Positions 14,744 to 27,512 of a stretch of 64,000 nucleotides of DNA are shown piece after piece (position 1 is the first letter of the stretch; each line of letters opens with the position of its first letter). Below the pieces are notes generated by a model. That model saw only the letters and a list, made by a program, of their open reading frames with translations, was not told the DNA's origin and ran no database searches. This DNA comes from Lamellibrachia satsuma (taxonomy: Eukaryota > Annelida > Polychaeta > Sabellida > Siboglinidae), in NCBI GenBank assembly GCA_033239005.1, contig BSQZ01000011.1, positions 7,475,001-7,539,000 on the forward strand, written 5' to 3'. The position numbers were made by a program, and so were the translations under genes.

Positions 14744-16011
14744 GTTTAACGTCAGTGATTTGTAAATTATTAGAAAGGTTAATTAAAGACCATATGGTGG
14801 AATTCCTCATTAAGCATAAATTATTAAATTCTTCTCAACATGGATTCCTTAAAGCGAGGTCATGCTTAACAAATATGTTATGTATTTTGGAAGAAATCAC
14901 TAAGTGGATAGACGTGGGATCGCCAGTAGATATTATCTACTTAGATTTTCAGAAAGCTTTTGACAAAGTGCCACATCAAAGATTACTACTTAAATTAAAA
15001 GCCCATGGGATCGGGGATAGCATAACTGACTGGATAGAACAATGGCTGACTGACAGAAGACAACGAGTTGTAGTAGATGGAGAAGTTTCAAATTGGAAAT
15101 CGGTTTTGAGTGGGGTACCTCAAGGATCAGTATTAGGACCTATATTATTCTTAATTTATATCAATGACTTGGACGACAGTATAACAAGTAACGTACTGAA
15201 ATTTGCGGATGACACAAAACTGTTTAGAAAGGTTAATACTGATGGTGATAAACAACATTTACAAAACGATCTAGACAGATTAGTGAAATGGTCTGAGAAA
15301 TGGCAGATGTTGTTCAATTTTGGGAAATGTAAATGCCTACATACAGGACATAGGAACATGAATGTAAACTATAAAATGGGAGATACTGTTCTGGGTACTA
15401 CTGTAAAAGAAAAGGACTTAGGAGTTACAATAAGCGCTGATATGAAAGTTTCAGAGCAGTGTGGTATTGCAGCTTCAAAGGGTAATCAAATTCTTGGATT
15501 GATTAGAAGAAACATAACATACAAGGGAAAAAAGCTAATTATACCTCTTTATAAAGCAATAGTTAGACCTCATTTTGAATACTGTATACAAGCATGGAGA
15601 CCATATCGTAAGAAGGATATAGATACGCTTGAACGCATACAAAGGAGAGCAACTAAAATGATTCCAGGACTGAGAGACCTTAGTTATGAAGAACGCCTGA
15701 AAGAATGTGGTTTAACAACTCTAGAGACAAGGAGGTTAAGAGGAGATCAGATTGAAGTTTTTAAGATATTGAATGGGTATGAAAATATTGATAGAAATAT
15801 GTTTTTCTCACTCAAGAAGGATAGCAGAACTAGAGGACATGAGGTAAAATTAGTAAAGGATCAATGTAGATTGGACATCAGGAAGCACTCGTTCTCACAG
15901 AGGACAATAAATGAATGGAACAAATTGTCTACAGATTGTGTAACTGCTAGCAGCGTGAATATGTTTAAAAACAAGGTTGACACATATCTCAGGAGGGCGG
16001 GTTATAAGTAG
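14740..16011 (+). pseudogene. LINE ORF2, RT palm to C-terminus
   Basis: 423 codons open. SLTSVICKLLERLI, YLDFQKAFDKVPH, SGVPQGSVLGPILFLIYIND and the catalytic FADDT are all intact, followed by LGVTIS and the KDIDTLERIQRRATK block of CR1-like RTs. It is separated from the upstream ORF only by small frameshifts, so the copy is recently dead. Confidence 0.9.
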
Positions 16012-16429
16012 ATGAACATTGTTGGACTCTCGATAAGCCAATGGCTTCCTTGTCCACTTGCCATCTGGGCCTTTGGCTTGGATGGCAAATCTTGTTAAAT
16101 CTTGTTAAATATTAGTGGATTGTTTTGCTTCAATCGATTTCGTTCGTTCGAACTCAAGGCAGCATGGCGGCACGCGCAATGCATGCTGGAATACGGTAGA
16201 TATGCCGCTGCCTTACTCAAAACCAAAATGTGTGGTGAAAGCTGCCTTAAATTACCTAACATTACAAATATAAAGGGTCTTAATATTTGTAATTTTAGTT
16301 AAGGCATCTAACACCGCACGTGTTGTGTTGTCTTAGAGAATATATATGTTATAGTTAACATTCGCAGCTTGAACAAATAAAAAATTACAACATTGTATGA
16401 ACGTCAAATGTCCAAGTCCTTATAATGGC

Positions 16430-17110
16430 GATGACCTTATAATTGCGTTGTCGACGTTATTTCAACGTTGTGCCAACGTCACATATATCCACGTCGTTAT
16501 AACGTTGATGATCAGACATTGTAAAACGCCATATTTATATGTATGTACCTAGTTGGTTGGGCTGTCGACGTGATTGCAACGTTGTGCCAACGTCATATAT
16601 ATCTACGTCGTTATCACGTCGATGACCAGACGTGATTAAAAACGTTGTATTTATAGATGAAACTAGTTGGTTGAACTGTCGATATGATTACAACGTTGCA
16701 TGGATGTCAAATTTCCACGTCCTTATAACGTTGATAACCAGACGTTGTGAAGACGTTGAGTTGGGTTGTCGACGTGATTTCAACGTTGTGCCAACGTCAT
16801 ATATATCTACGTCGTTATCACGTCGATGACCAGACGTGGTAAAAACGTTGTATTTATAGATGAAACTAGTTGGTTGAACTGTCGATGTGATTACAACGTT
16901 GCATGGATGTCAACTTTCTACGTCCTTATAACGTTGATAACCAGACGTTGTGAAGACGTTGGGTTTGGTTGTCGACTTGATTTCAACGTTGTGGCGACAT
17001 CAAATTTCCATGTCGTTGTGACGTCGATGACCAGACGCTGAGAAAACGTTGCATTTATGTTGTTCGACGTCGCAACGTATATACAACTAATAATCAACGT
17101 CATACCGACG
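16430..17110. repeat. About 200-bp tandem repeats, right subterminal
   Basis: Phrases such as gttgaactgtcgat and gttgtgccaacgtcatatat recur about 200 bp apart, two to three copies, with AACGTTG and ACGTCG motifs as at the left end. Confidence 0.8.
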
Positions 17111-17126
17111 TTGTATGCCGGTTGGG

Positions 17127-17128
17127 TA
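17127..17128. repeat. TA target-site duplication, right
   Basis: Second copy of the TA target, followed by gcctctgaatattgg as at the empty sites. Confidence 0.8.
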
Positions 17129-18706
17129 GCCTCTGAATATTGGCAAATATTGTGGTTAGAATGAGTCTGTCTAATATGGTTTTTAATTTATTGAAGTTTG
17201 GGAAAGTTTCATATTATGCCAACTTACATATCTAATGTATTAACAATCAGTAAATCTAAACACGGGAAAACATAACACCAATTAGCGAGCTTGATCTATC
17301 TGCCGGCTTGGACATAATCCATCACATCACTCTTATTAAACACTTGCACCTTTGGTGTGATTTTCTGGTACAGCTGTGAGCTGGTTTCTTCATATCAAAC
17401 TTAAAAACAAATTAAAGTCACTTAAAGGGCAAAGACTGCAATCTCTTTTTCGGCTGCCCTCCCCGCTTCATGTGGCATTCCCAGGTTTCTTGGTCCATTT
17501 TTCTTCACTCTTTTCATTATTGCACATATCTCGATTATCCAGAATCACAATTTTGATCAACATAAGAATCACCGTCTTTTCGCAAACAATTTCCGTTGGA
17601 TGACTGAGAGCAGAATAAAGCTAAATTCTGATCAAACAGAGTTAATCAGTATTGATATATACAAGCAGCATGACATGTTTGTGTTTTCTCATGAGCCACA
17701 CCACCATATTCCACACGGAAGAGTGGTGATGTACTATTATCTTTGACAACAAAATTAATTATAGACAGCATATTTCATAAACGTGTCATGGAGCACCGCA
17801 AGGGTCAATATATTAACCCTGTTTGTTTCTGTTGCCAAAACTGTTGCAGACGCTCTTCTAATACAATTCCACATTTCACAATATCGATCTTACGAATATC
17901 TTGACGTGTGTGAAATTGATTAATTTGTTACGCGGTCTCCTCTTCTTTCTCACTCTAAAATCTCAAGGTTGGTTGTTCCCAGAGTAAATAGATATGTCGA
18001 AAGGAAAGCTTTCTTGGATGCCGCACCAAATTCACAAATGTGAATAACGCATAGCATAACATGTTTTAATTTTGCTGACAGTGAATAACATAATTTGATC
18101 TCCTTTCGCCACCAACATATACTTTTTTATTGTGTATGTCATTCTGCCAACAGTTCGTGATAAGGTTATATACACTTTCATTCAAATGTTGTGGTCTTTT
18201 TGGTTCACTACTGTTAAGTGACATTATATACTTCACACGCGTGGAAAACTCTGAAGAAACAGTGTTCCGCAAAAAGGTATGTACGGTCATGCAAGCTAGC
18301 AGTCTGTATTGACAATGCTGACCAGTTTTCTCAATTGTCATTCAATGACTTTCTTTCCAGAAGACAAAACCGAGGAACTGCTACACATAGCAGCTGAAGC
18401 AATACAAAGGGGTGTAATTGTAATAGATCATAAAGTGTAAGCAGGCATGAAGACAACTATCCATACATGTATCGTGCTCGCATGAGTTTCTCCGTAGAAT
18501 TCCATTATAATCTTACTGCCACATTGCAAGTTTTAATTATAAGTGTCACCGAGTCTGGCAATTCAGCGACGTGACGTGTTGACTATATAAATAACCCACT
18601 GAAACAGTTAATTATGTTACAATTTGTGTAAGACACTCGAAACGTAGAAATGGTTGGAGTTAGTGTAAAAAAACGTCAGAAGTGGTAGTCACCAATTGTG
18701 TTACAG
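17129..18706 (+). other. Protease exon 1/2 intron remainder, module A (no gene)
   Basis: Conserved in B (34349-35926) and C (51423-52995). A small frame at about 18357-18440 (EELLHIAAEAIQRG ... stop) is kept in all three, but its upstream acceptor-like cag is only in A. Too little to call a gene. Confidence 0.5.
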
Positions 18707-18972
18707 AGAACGTCACAAGGCGTCACATCTGCGCGTCGTCGTCGGTGAACATAACCTGACACTAACCGAGGGAATAGAGTCGACGATGATGATCGATGGG
18801 ATATTCAACCATCCAGATTACAAGCTAGGACAAGAATATGACAACAACATTGCCCTCATCAAACTGAAGGGCAGTCTTGAGTTCCGTCACGAGGTGGCGC
18901 CAGTCTGTCTGCCGGAGACTGGAATATCGAATGGTTCCGAGTGTGTGACGACAGGTTGGATACATAGCCACG
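18707..18972 (+). CDS. Module A protease-like domain, exon 2 (Asp-to-Asn exon)
   Basis: 266 nt, phase 2 to 1. VERHKAS joins to AAHC. The triad motif reads YDNNIALIKL, so Asp102 is Asn. VCLPETG and ECVTTGW are kept. N-glycosylation sequons NLT and NGS are present. The usual GWGNT reads GWIHSH. The exon end and donor are followed by two degraded tandem copies of themselves. Confidence 0.88.
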
Positions 18973-19180
18973 GTAAGTGTGTCAATCCGACTGTGATGTG
19001 TCTCCGTATATGAATAGCACGGCGTGTGTGACGACATGTTGGAGACACACCACAGTAAGTGCGTCAGTCCGACTGTCTTGTCTCTTGGTATATGAATGAG
19101 TCAGTGTGTGACTACAGGTTGGATACACACCCACATTAAGTTGCGTCAGTCCGATTGTCTAAGTGATTAATACAAAAATA
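18941..19180 (+). repeat. Threefold tandem copy of the SP exon 2 end, module A
   Basis: gtgtgtgac recurs at 18941, 19024 and 19104 (80-83 bp apart), each followed by TTGGA and CACAC/CATAGCC-like sequence and a gtaagt-like site. The first is the real exon end. B has the same (36161-36400). C does not. Confidence 0.85.
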
Positions 19181-19809
19181 TGTTATATGATATATGTTGC
19201 TATATTTGTCATTGTCAATTCTCAGTAGGACATATTGTTCAGAAAAAATTATCATATAATTGTTAATATACTTGGATAAATCATTGTAAATACTCTTGCT
19301 AGAACTATATACATATAATTATGTATGCTTGTCTCCACATAGGTATCTTTTCTCTCTTTGTATGCTGTCGCTTTGTATAAGAGCAGCAAGTGTTTTTGGT
19401 AAAGACTGTCTTCTGCAGTTGCTAGCTACAGTAGAAGATATCACTAATGTTAAATCTTATCTGGTTTTGTTTACTAATTGGTCATACACACTAGCTTAAT
19501 CAGTAATATACAAGGCTGTGCACAGCGGCAATCCTTGTTGGGTATGAATAAAATTGGATTGCCCGTTAATAAACTAACAAATAGTTGGTGTATTTATAAA
19601 AACAGAGAAACGTCTGCATGAGCGTGCCAACATTTCATTGTAAACACAAATACACCGGGAGTCGACGGGGTATCAAGCTGCGAAAAAATACATTACCATT
19701 TCAAATAGGAATTTGCTATCAAAATATGTTGTCCATCCATTGCACAATGCCTATGATGTCCCGTTTTGTTTAAAGCCAAGTTGTGCTAAGTCGTTCATGT
19801 TTATTATAG

Positions 19810-19913
19810 AAGTGGTGCATGGTACAGTGCTGCAGCAGACAAACCATACATCGTTCTACCCAAACTACACCAACGCGACGATGTTGGTCCGATGTGACAA
19901 CAACACGTGTGAG
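19810..19913 (+). CDS. Module A protease-like domain, exon 3
   Basis: 104 nt, phase 1 to 0, encoding [10 protein letters not shown] ... VRCDNNTCE. It aligns with D exon 3 (140 nt) but is 12 codons shorter, and the Cys168 counterpart is gone. Sequons NHT, NYT, NAT and NNT crowd this exon. The Asp189 position (KDSCQ in D) is NNTCE. A TA tract starts 14 nt past the donor gtgcgt. Confidence 0.8.
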
Positions 19914-19924
19914 GTGCGTACCGA

Positions 19925-20354
<430 letters not shown>

Positions 20355-20578
20355 TCATTACATAAGATGTCCTTGTGACAAACAGCTTACTGGTGTTCAA
20401 TGTTCCACATACGTTCAATAATATGTGTTAGATCAATACACATCATAATGTTGCACTTCGATGATACGGCAGCATAGTTAGGAGATTTGGAAAGACATCG
20501 TGTAGTGGAGTCGAGGGTAAGGGGGAGGCCAATAAGATGCCATGAACAAAGGCGATGTTAAGGACATTCTTGCTGCAG

Positions 20579-20658
20579 GGAAACTCTAGCTGGCCACTTC
20601 AATGCCGGCAAGATGACGGTGCATGGAGGCTGCATGGTATCTCAAGCAGAGGAATTGG
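20579..20658 (+). CDS. Module A protease-like domain, exon 4 (GNSSWP)
   Basis: 80 nt, phase 0 to 2. It opens with GNSSWPLQCRQ where an active enzyme has GDSGGPLVC. Ser195 is kept, Asp194 is Asn and Gly196-Gly197 are Ser-Trp. Cys220 is missing. The donor GG|gtaatg keeps the frame into exon 5. Confidence 0.75.
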
Positions 20659-20936
20659 GTAATGCTTTGAAACATAACATATTATATTTATTGTTTATCA
20701 GCTCTTGTTTAATTAGTCTGCTTAAGTGTAACTGGAAAGCAATGTCCATTATTTCAACAGAAAGATAACACGTATTTACATGATTGGAAATCTTGGAATC
20801 TTTTATATATATATTTCAGCATTATGCAGATTGTTGTGTTAACTACATCTTAACATGTTCCTTGTATTTAGGCAACGCAACATTTTGAAATAAAAACTAT
20901 TCAAACTAATAGTTATTGCGTTCATGACACAAATAG

Positions 20937-21019
20937 ATCATCTTTGGTTATCTACACTCGAGTGAACACATTCGTGACCTGGATGGAGAAAACAATGAAT
21001 GGTACAACCTCGAACAAAG
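20937..21019 (+). CDS. Module A protease-like domain, exon 5 (C-terminal helix)
   Basis: 83 nt, phase 2 to 1. It encodes [19 protein letters not shown], matching GIYARVSKFLPWIEQTING of module D. It ends in phase 1, compatible with the microexon at 21382 or directly with CUB1 at 21635. Confidence 0.85.
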
Positions 21020-21381
21020 GTATAGTTTCAATATATGTCATACATGTTTTAGCGTTGTGATCCTGTATTTGCTCCAAAATTGTAATTGGCGCATGTTTTA
21101 AGAATTTCAAGTGTCATTTCTTTGTTAAAAGAATGAATAATTGTTTGATTTAAATGGATGACATTGTTTTAAAACAACTAGTTTATTGGGTTAATGCAAC
21201 GTGTGTTTAAGTGGTATATAAATACATACCTAATTTTTTTAACGCGTTATGAATTAAAGCAGTGTATTTTGTTTGCTTGTATTACATATGCAAGTTACAC
21301 TGAAAATTACATGTGAAATCCAATGACATAATAAGTGTTGTTTCTAATTTAATAATACATTAACTATCCCGTGTATTGCAG

Positions 21382-21390
21382 GCAGCGCAG
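21382..21390 (+). CDS. Candidate 9-nt microexon, module A/B link
   Basis: GCAGCGCAG is framed by gtgtattgcag and gtaagg. In phase 1 to 1 it would add Gly-Ser-Ala between the protease-like domain and the next CUB without changing the frame. The same site is kept at 38598 but not seen in C or D. It could also be an optional cassette or a chance site. Confidence 0.45.
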
Positions 21391-21634
21391 GTAAGGTGTA
21401 AATTATCTGAAGCGTTGCTTGAGTTTGGTTACCCAGTTACTGCGTGAATTGACTAAATGCTGAAAAAGGCATTTCTTATCAAAATGCTACACTATCCCGC
21501 GTAATGTGCGTTGCAATATATATATACCTGACATATGTGAAATTTGATGAAGTATCTTCATCTTAATACAAATGTATCACTACTGAAAGAGTCATTTCTC
21601 TAGAATATAAGTATGCCTTAATATATGTTCATAG

Positions 21635-21750
21635 GGTCATGTAACCAGTCTGCCGTGTTGACCGGGTCGTCTGGAGAGTTTGGCACGGAAGGATACAGGT
21701 ACAGCAACAATGAGAAGTGTCAGTGGAAGATCGAAATTGAAGAAGGCCAG
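21635..21750 (+). CDS. Module B CUB1, first-half exon
   Basis: 116 nt, phase 1 to 0, encoding GSCNQSAVLTGSSGEFG ... CQWKIEIEEGQ, the N-terminal half of a CUB with its first cysteine pair. The intron behind it holds a CA tract and an RT fossil. Confidence 0.9.
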
Positions 21751-21865
21751 GTGAGAATGTTTTAATTTATGTAATTCTGAAAACAACTGCTATTATCTCG
21801 TTTTCCATTACTTTCTCAGTACAAACAAATATGCGCACGCATGAAAATACACACACACGCGCGTG

Positions 21866-22017
<152 letters not shown>

Positions 22018-22129
22018 ATATTCACACACACATATATACAATATCTTTTATGAAATGGGGATATTAAGTATGTGTCTTCAACCTAAGTAATGTTCTGGTT
22101 ATTGCAATCTTAGTTCTTGCCTTCATAAA

Positions 22130-23170
22130 TTATTAGTCGGTGAGAAAATGACCTTACCAAAAGCCATTTTGATAAAAAAAAGTATATAGTTGAGGGAGTA
22201 GTACCTGGTGAATTAAAAATTGTAAAAGTAATACCTGTGTACAAAAGGTAAAGTTAAGTTTCCCACTTATAGTCCTATACAAAATATTACCTTCAATTTA
22301 AAAAAAAATACCGGGAACAGTTGTACATAGGACCTATGATTTCAGACAAACAAATAACATGTTGAACAATAACCAATACGGTTTTCGTGAGAAACACGCA
22401 ACCATTAATGCCATAACCGCTCTTACAAGCGATGTTATTAATGCACTAGAAACAAGACTCAGTCATTAGTGTTTCTGTTTTGATCTAAGTAAAGCTTTTG
22501 ATACAATTGACTATAAAATCCTATAATATAACAAATTATACTTGAATGTTATAAGGGGTACTCCACTCAAGTGGTTTAAGAGCGTTCTCACAAATTGGAA
22601 ACAATACGTTAAGTGCAATAAAATTAATTCTCTTCATCAGGATATCACATATGCTGTCCCACAGGGGTCTATTCTGGGCCCGCTTTTGTTTATTTTATAT
22701 ACAAATGATGTTCTGTTCTGTGTAAAAAAGTGTAAAATAATATCACTTGCTGATGACACTTCTACACATAAGATTAGAAAACAAATACATGATCTATATA
22801 AAGATATAAATAACGAAATTGAAATATTATCAGACTGATTTCATATGAATAAGCTATCCTTAAATATTTCAAAGACAAAATGCATGTTATTCTCTAGTAG
22901 AATTGTGTCTAACAATGTCTAGTATGATAATTCATCGCACAAAATGTATAACATTTCTAGGCCTTCATGAAAGACTTGATTGGTAAGAACACATAAATGC
23001 ATGTAAAAACAAGCTAACCAGTGCTCCATACACAATACATAAAGTTAACCATTGTCTTCCAGTTACCTTCCTTAAAACAATTTATTACACTGTTGTGTAT
23101 CCCTACTTGACATACGGAATCATCCTGTGGGGATAAAACCTATATTACAAAATTATTCATTGTAACATTA
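22130..23170 (+). mobile_element. Non-LTR reverse transcriptase fossil (type 1), copy B
   Basis: Best preserved with C. An open stretch at 22542-22838 shows RGTPLKWFKSVLTNWKQYV, AVPQGSILGPLLFILYTND and SLADDT, the RT palm with the catalytic ADD. Stops and frameshifts surround it. Sits in the CUB1 intron. Confidence 0.8.
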
Positions 23171-23901
23171 TATTACATGATAACAGTATATTACATAATA
23201 AAATTTAATAAAATTACATTATATCTATCAAGTTGGGATTGCACAATTTATGTATTATTATTTCCATGGGAGCCTTCCATGTTCTTTATCTGATATTATC
23301 ACATTTATCCATGCGACATTCACATTCATGAAACAAGTAAAACTTCACATATACGTCCTTTTAGAGTTTTGTCTCATCACTAAAGGCATGTGTTATAAAG
23401 GGATATGACGCTCTAGCGAACAGTCTGATTTGCTGTGCACTCATATACACACCACTTGATGTGAATGTTTTATTATTTATTATTATAAATAGTTAATAAT
23501 ATTGTTGTCATGTTGTACACATTTGTTTTTTTATTGCAATACAATATGCACGCCATACGTGCATATATTACAATCATTACGTAATTATAATAGGATTGAC
23601 AGCGAACAGTTTACTGATGCTTACTTAAAGTTATATTTCTACCGCATACGTCTACTGGTAACCAGGATTTGCGTATACTTGTTTTACCAACTGTTATACG
23701 TGTTGTTGTTGTACATATGCATCAATTATGCAATTCGAAATAAACTATCTCACTCTCTTCTCTGGGTAATGCCCAGTTCGCCCTGTGTCTGCCATCCTCG
23801 AGTCGCACAGTTTGATAGGATGACCGTTATATCGTTACCACCACCTCAAAACTGCCAGCGGCATATGATAAAAGAACACCTCGTGGACGTATACATACAT
23901 A

Positions 23902-24031
<130 letters not shown>

Positions 24032-24186
24032 AAGATCCACGTCACAACAAGAGATCAAACGTAACAAACGTGGACACAAGTTAATACAAGATGAGGAAGA
24101 CTCATGACATTTAGCGTGTACAGTATTTTAAACTCATCTGTCTACAGGTGTCAGAAAGTGTGCTCATACGTTTATCTTGTTTGCAG

Positions 24187-24421
24187 CATGTTCAGCTGCA
24201 CTTCCTCGGATTCAGACTCGAGGGATCCAGTAACTGTGAATACGACAAACTGAACATCTACGACGGAAGTGACGACACTGCACCATTGATACGTTCGCTC
24301 TGCGGCAGTCGTCGACCTGGATATATCACTGCCAGCGGGAACGTTGTGTTTGTGTCCTTCTTGTCTGATGGCACAATAACTGATTCCGGCTTCAGGTTGC
24401 GGTATAAAGCACTTCCTAAAG
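24187..24421 (+). CDS. Module B CUB1, second-half exon
   Basis: 235 nt, phase 0 to 1. CUB core as in A. The PGD of the other copies is PGY in B (RRPGYITAS), which removes an acidic residue near a loop. Confidence 0.9.
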
Positions 24422-24996
24422 GTATTATTGAATGACACATTTAACTGACATTTTGACAAATAAAAGTATGTAGATTCCTAAATAAATGTAATCACAAGTT
24501 TGTAATTGGCCCGTAAAATGACGTTTTGTTAAATTCAGTTTTGTGGAGATGTTTTAACCATCACGGTTATTTAACATGTGTTTAGAACGATAACAGATGT
24601 GGCCAGATGACCACTAAATGCAGCTTTTATAAGAATGCTTGTGTAATTAATCATTCCATGGCATGCATTAAACATTGACATGCTTGTTCATATGTTTAGC
24701 GACACAAATTATCTGGCCACATTCACACTGGAGCATCTTGTAAGGCAATGACATAGTTTTTCAGTTACGTATGACAAATTGAAAATGTTATTTTAGATAA
24801 TATATGTATATCATGTTTTCCTATTATAATCCTTGACGCCAATGGAAAACGAAGGTGTATCGTGCCCTTTGCATCGTCACATCAGATAATATTATCATAA
24901 ATACAGAATATCGTATTTTCTTGACAAAGTATGTAGTCAATCAGCATTTTGCATTTTTGTCTGCCTGAAACATTGTACCTGTGTTTTACGTCAAAG

Positions 24997-25112
24997 GATG
25001 CAGTGGTTCTCCGGCCGTACTGGGAGGATTTAAAGGAACTTTCGGCCTTGACTCATTTGAGTATGAGGACAATATGAGATGTGGATGGAAGATTCAGGTC
25101 GAACCTGACAAG
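24997..25112 (+). CDS. Module B CUB2, first-half exon
   Basis: 116 nt, phase 1 to 0, GCSGSPAVLGGFKG ... EPDK. It differs from A by FK in place of YE. Confidence 0.9.
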
Positions 25113-25220
25113 GTATACGATTTCTGAAATGATATTCAACCTTACGAAAAGAATAATTACCGTTAAACCTGTACTACATCGCAAACCCACGCACTAACGA
25201 AACACCGCGCACACACACTT

Positions 25221-26231
25221 ACAAAATGCCACATCAAAGATTACTACTTAAATTAAAAGCCCATTGTATCAGGGACAGCCTAATCGACTGGATGGACAAA
25301 TGGCAGAAGACAGAAGAGACCGTGTTGTAGTAGACGTTTTATTATTCTTAGTACATATATCAATAACTTGGACGATGATATAACAAGCAACGTACACAAA
25401 TTTGCGGATGACACAACATTGTTTAGACAGGTTAACAATGTTGGTGATAAACAACATTTATAAAACGATCTAGACAAATTAGTTAAATGGTCTGAAAACT
25501 GGCAGATGTTATTCAATTCACCGGGGACTTGGATGTTCATTATAAATGGGAGATACTGTTCTACTACCGCAAAAGAAAAAGAATTGAGACCAAAATAAGT
25601 GTTGATATGAAATTTTCAGAATGGTTTGGTATTGCAGCTTGATAACGCTAATCAAATTCTTGTGTTGATTAGGAGAAATATAACATATAAGGAAAAAGAG
25701 CTAATTATATATTTGCTTAAAACCATGATTAGGCTTCATTTAGAATACTGAATGCAAGATTGGATACCCCATTGTAAGAAGGATACGCTTGAACAAATAC
25801 AGAGGACAGCAATTAATATGTTACCTTAGTTATAAAAGATGCCTTAAAGAATATGGTTTAACAAACCAAGGAGGTTAAGTGGAGATTAAATTAACTTTTC
25901 TAAGATATCGAAAATATTGATAGACATATTTCTTTCTCACTAAAGAAAGATAGTAGAACTAACTGACATGAGGTAACATCAGTAAAAGATCAGTGTAGAT
26001 TGGATATCAGGAAGTATTCATTCTCACGGAGGACAATGAATGAATGGGACAAATTATATACATATTGTGTAAATGCTAACAGCGTGAACATGTGTAAAAC
26101 CAAAGTTGACACATATGTCAGGAGGTGGGGGGTTACAGATAGATGACAAATTGTTGGACTCTCGATTTGACAATGGCTTACTTGTCCACTTGCCATCTGG
26201 GCCTTTGCCTTAGATTGAAATATTGCTAAAA
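25221..26231 (+). mobile_element. CR1-like LINE 3' fragment (type 2), copy B
   Basis: Ortholog by position of the copy in A, with additional small deletions (for example around 25800-25910). Confidence 0.85.
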
Positions 26232-26314
26232 AAGAGTCACACCAGTACTGAATATATACATCACTGTTAGGAAAGTATTTCAACAGTACAACAAAAAACA
26301 TTGTTCTTTTTCAG

Positions 26315-26549
26315 CGTGTGCGATTGCACTTCTTCAGCTTCAGTCTTGAGAGAGGATGCTATGATAAAGTCAAAGTCTACGATGGAACCGATGCCTCTGC
26401 ACCATTGATAAGCACTCTCTGTGGCAGATATAGTCTACCTGGGGATATTAAAACCAGTGGAAACGCTGTATTTGTGTCCTTCACGTCTGACGGCTCACGC
26501 AGAGGTGCTGGATTTAGAATCCAGTATTCGGCCTTTTTTCTAGCTGCAG
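26315..26549 (+). CDS. Module B CUB2, second-half exon
   Basis: 235 nt, phase 0 to 1. It keeps LCG (LCGRYSLPGD) and has DGTDASAPLIS, while A and C share DGSNATA and LCDSYS. This is one of the sites showing that the modules are mosaic. Confidence 0.9.
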
Positions 26550-27396
26550 GTAAGGCACAATGACGTAGCTAAATTCAAATTGGCTTTGGTGATTCGTAAT
26601 AGTTTGTGTATGTCCATCTATAACCAGCTTTGCATTTAAAACCCTGTTTTTCAAAACAAATGACAATACGCGATTTTATGTATTACATTATATTATATAT
26701 AATAAAACATTATTAGTTTCCTTCAAATGCAGCTCATATAACTTTCTCGGAAACAGCGAAACTTTCACTATAAATCATCACGGTGTCATTCAATTTGTGA
26801 ACTGTGTTTCTTAAAAGTAGTCGATGAAACTAAATGTAGTTGGTAGTATATTTGACCATTGTAAACACCGTATAAGCTTTAGTTGTTTAGAAGGAGAAGA
26901 GCAAAGGTTTATTATACTGACTGTACACGATGCCCATTGACTGCATTGACTCAACTTAATGATCATGCACCAAAGTAGTCAACTGCACCGCACTATACCG
27001 CGATACACATGCTCACTTGCTGGGACTGATGCAACAGTCATCCAACAACTTATGTGTAATAGAGTACTCTGATCGCATGTGGTTGTTTAACACATGTGTG
27101 GTTATTTGGTGCGTGATTCGTTTCGGCTGATTAATTATGTCTACCAAAAATGAAGTCAATAATATATAACTAGAGGAGTCTAGTTACTCACGGTTTCAGA
27201 TCAGTTCAGCCTAACAGTAATAACAGTATTTATAACCCACATGTCTTACTGTTACTGATTACTTTTAGACTGCGTTCAACTACAAACGTAATAGTTTACT
27301 TATTTTAGCAAAATTAGGCATTTTATGTAATATATAGCTTCTGTGTGCATTCGTGTACTAAAATAAAATAAAAATAAATGTTCATGTTCACTGCAG

Positions 27397-27512
27397 GATG
27401 CGGTGTCAGTCCTGCGATGTTGACGAGTTCAGAAGGAACGTTTGGCATCACTAAAGCACAATATGAAAACAGTTTGAGGTGTCGGTGGAACATTCAAGTT
27501 GGCATTACCAAG
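27397..27512 (+). CDS. Module B CUB3, first-half exon
   Basis: 116 nt, phase 1 to 0, GCGVSPAMLTSSEG ... LRCRWNIQVGITK. Single acceptor, without the duplication seen in A. Confidence 0.9.

Larger units (their letters stand above)
13597..16112 (+). mobile_element. Nested CR1-like LINE, 5'-truncated, young
   Basis: About 2.5 kb, inside the TIR element. Starts within the endonuclease domain (KEVSKGECIIMGDFN) and ends in a short repeated tail (cttgttaaat, twice), the kind of 3' microsatellite end found in CR1-like LINEs. No clear target duplication. Same family as the older fragments in the CUB2 introns. Confidence 0.85.
11070..17126. mobile_element. 6057-bp TIR element in a TA target (module A only)
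   Basis: The element starts CCCAGC and ends GTTGGG, a short imperfect inverted repeat (CCCAGCAGG and CCCAACCGG when both are read inward), flanked by TA on both sides. Modules B (34347) and C (51421) hold the empty site aactagcctctg. Both subterminal regions are packed with ACGTCG / AACGTTG motifs in tandem. No transposase frame is seen, so it is non-autonomous. A LINE is nested inside. It lies in the intron between protease exons 1 and 2. TA duplication and TIRs suggest a cut-and-paste DNA transposon. The superfamily is not assigned. Confidence 0.85.

Noticed and set aside
18130..18440. Possible extra exon with LHIAAEAIQRG and a cag acceptor
   Set aside because: The acceptor is absent in B and C, the frame ends after about 30 codons and no donor phase fits the protease domain.
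24172..24459. Minus-strand frames opposite CUB1 exons
   Set aside because: Shadow frames of conserved CUB codons.
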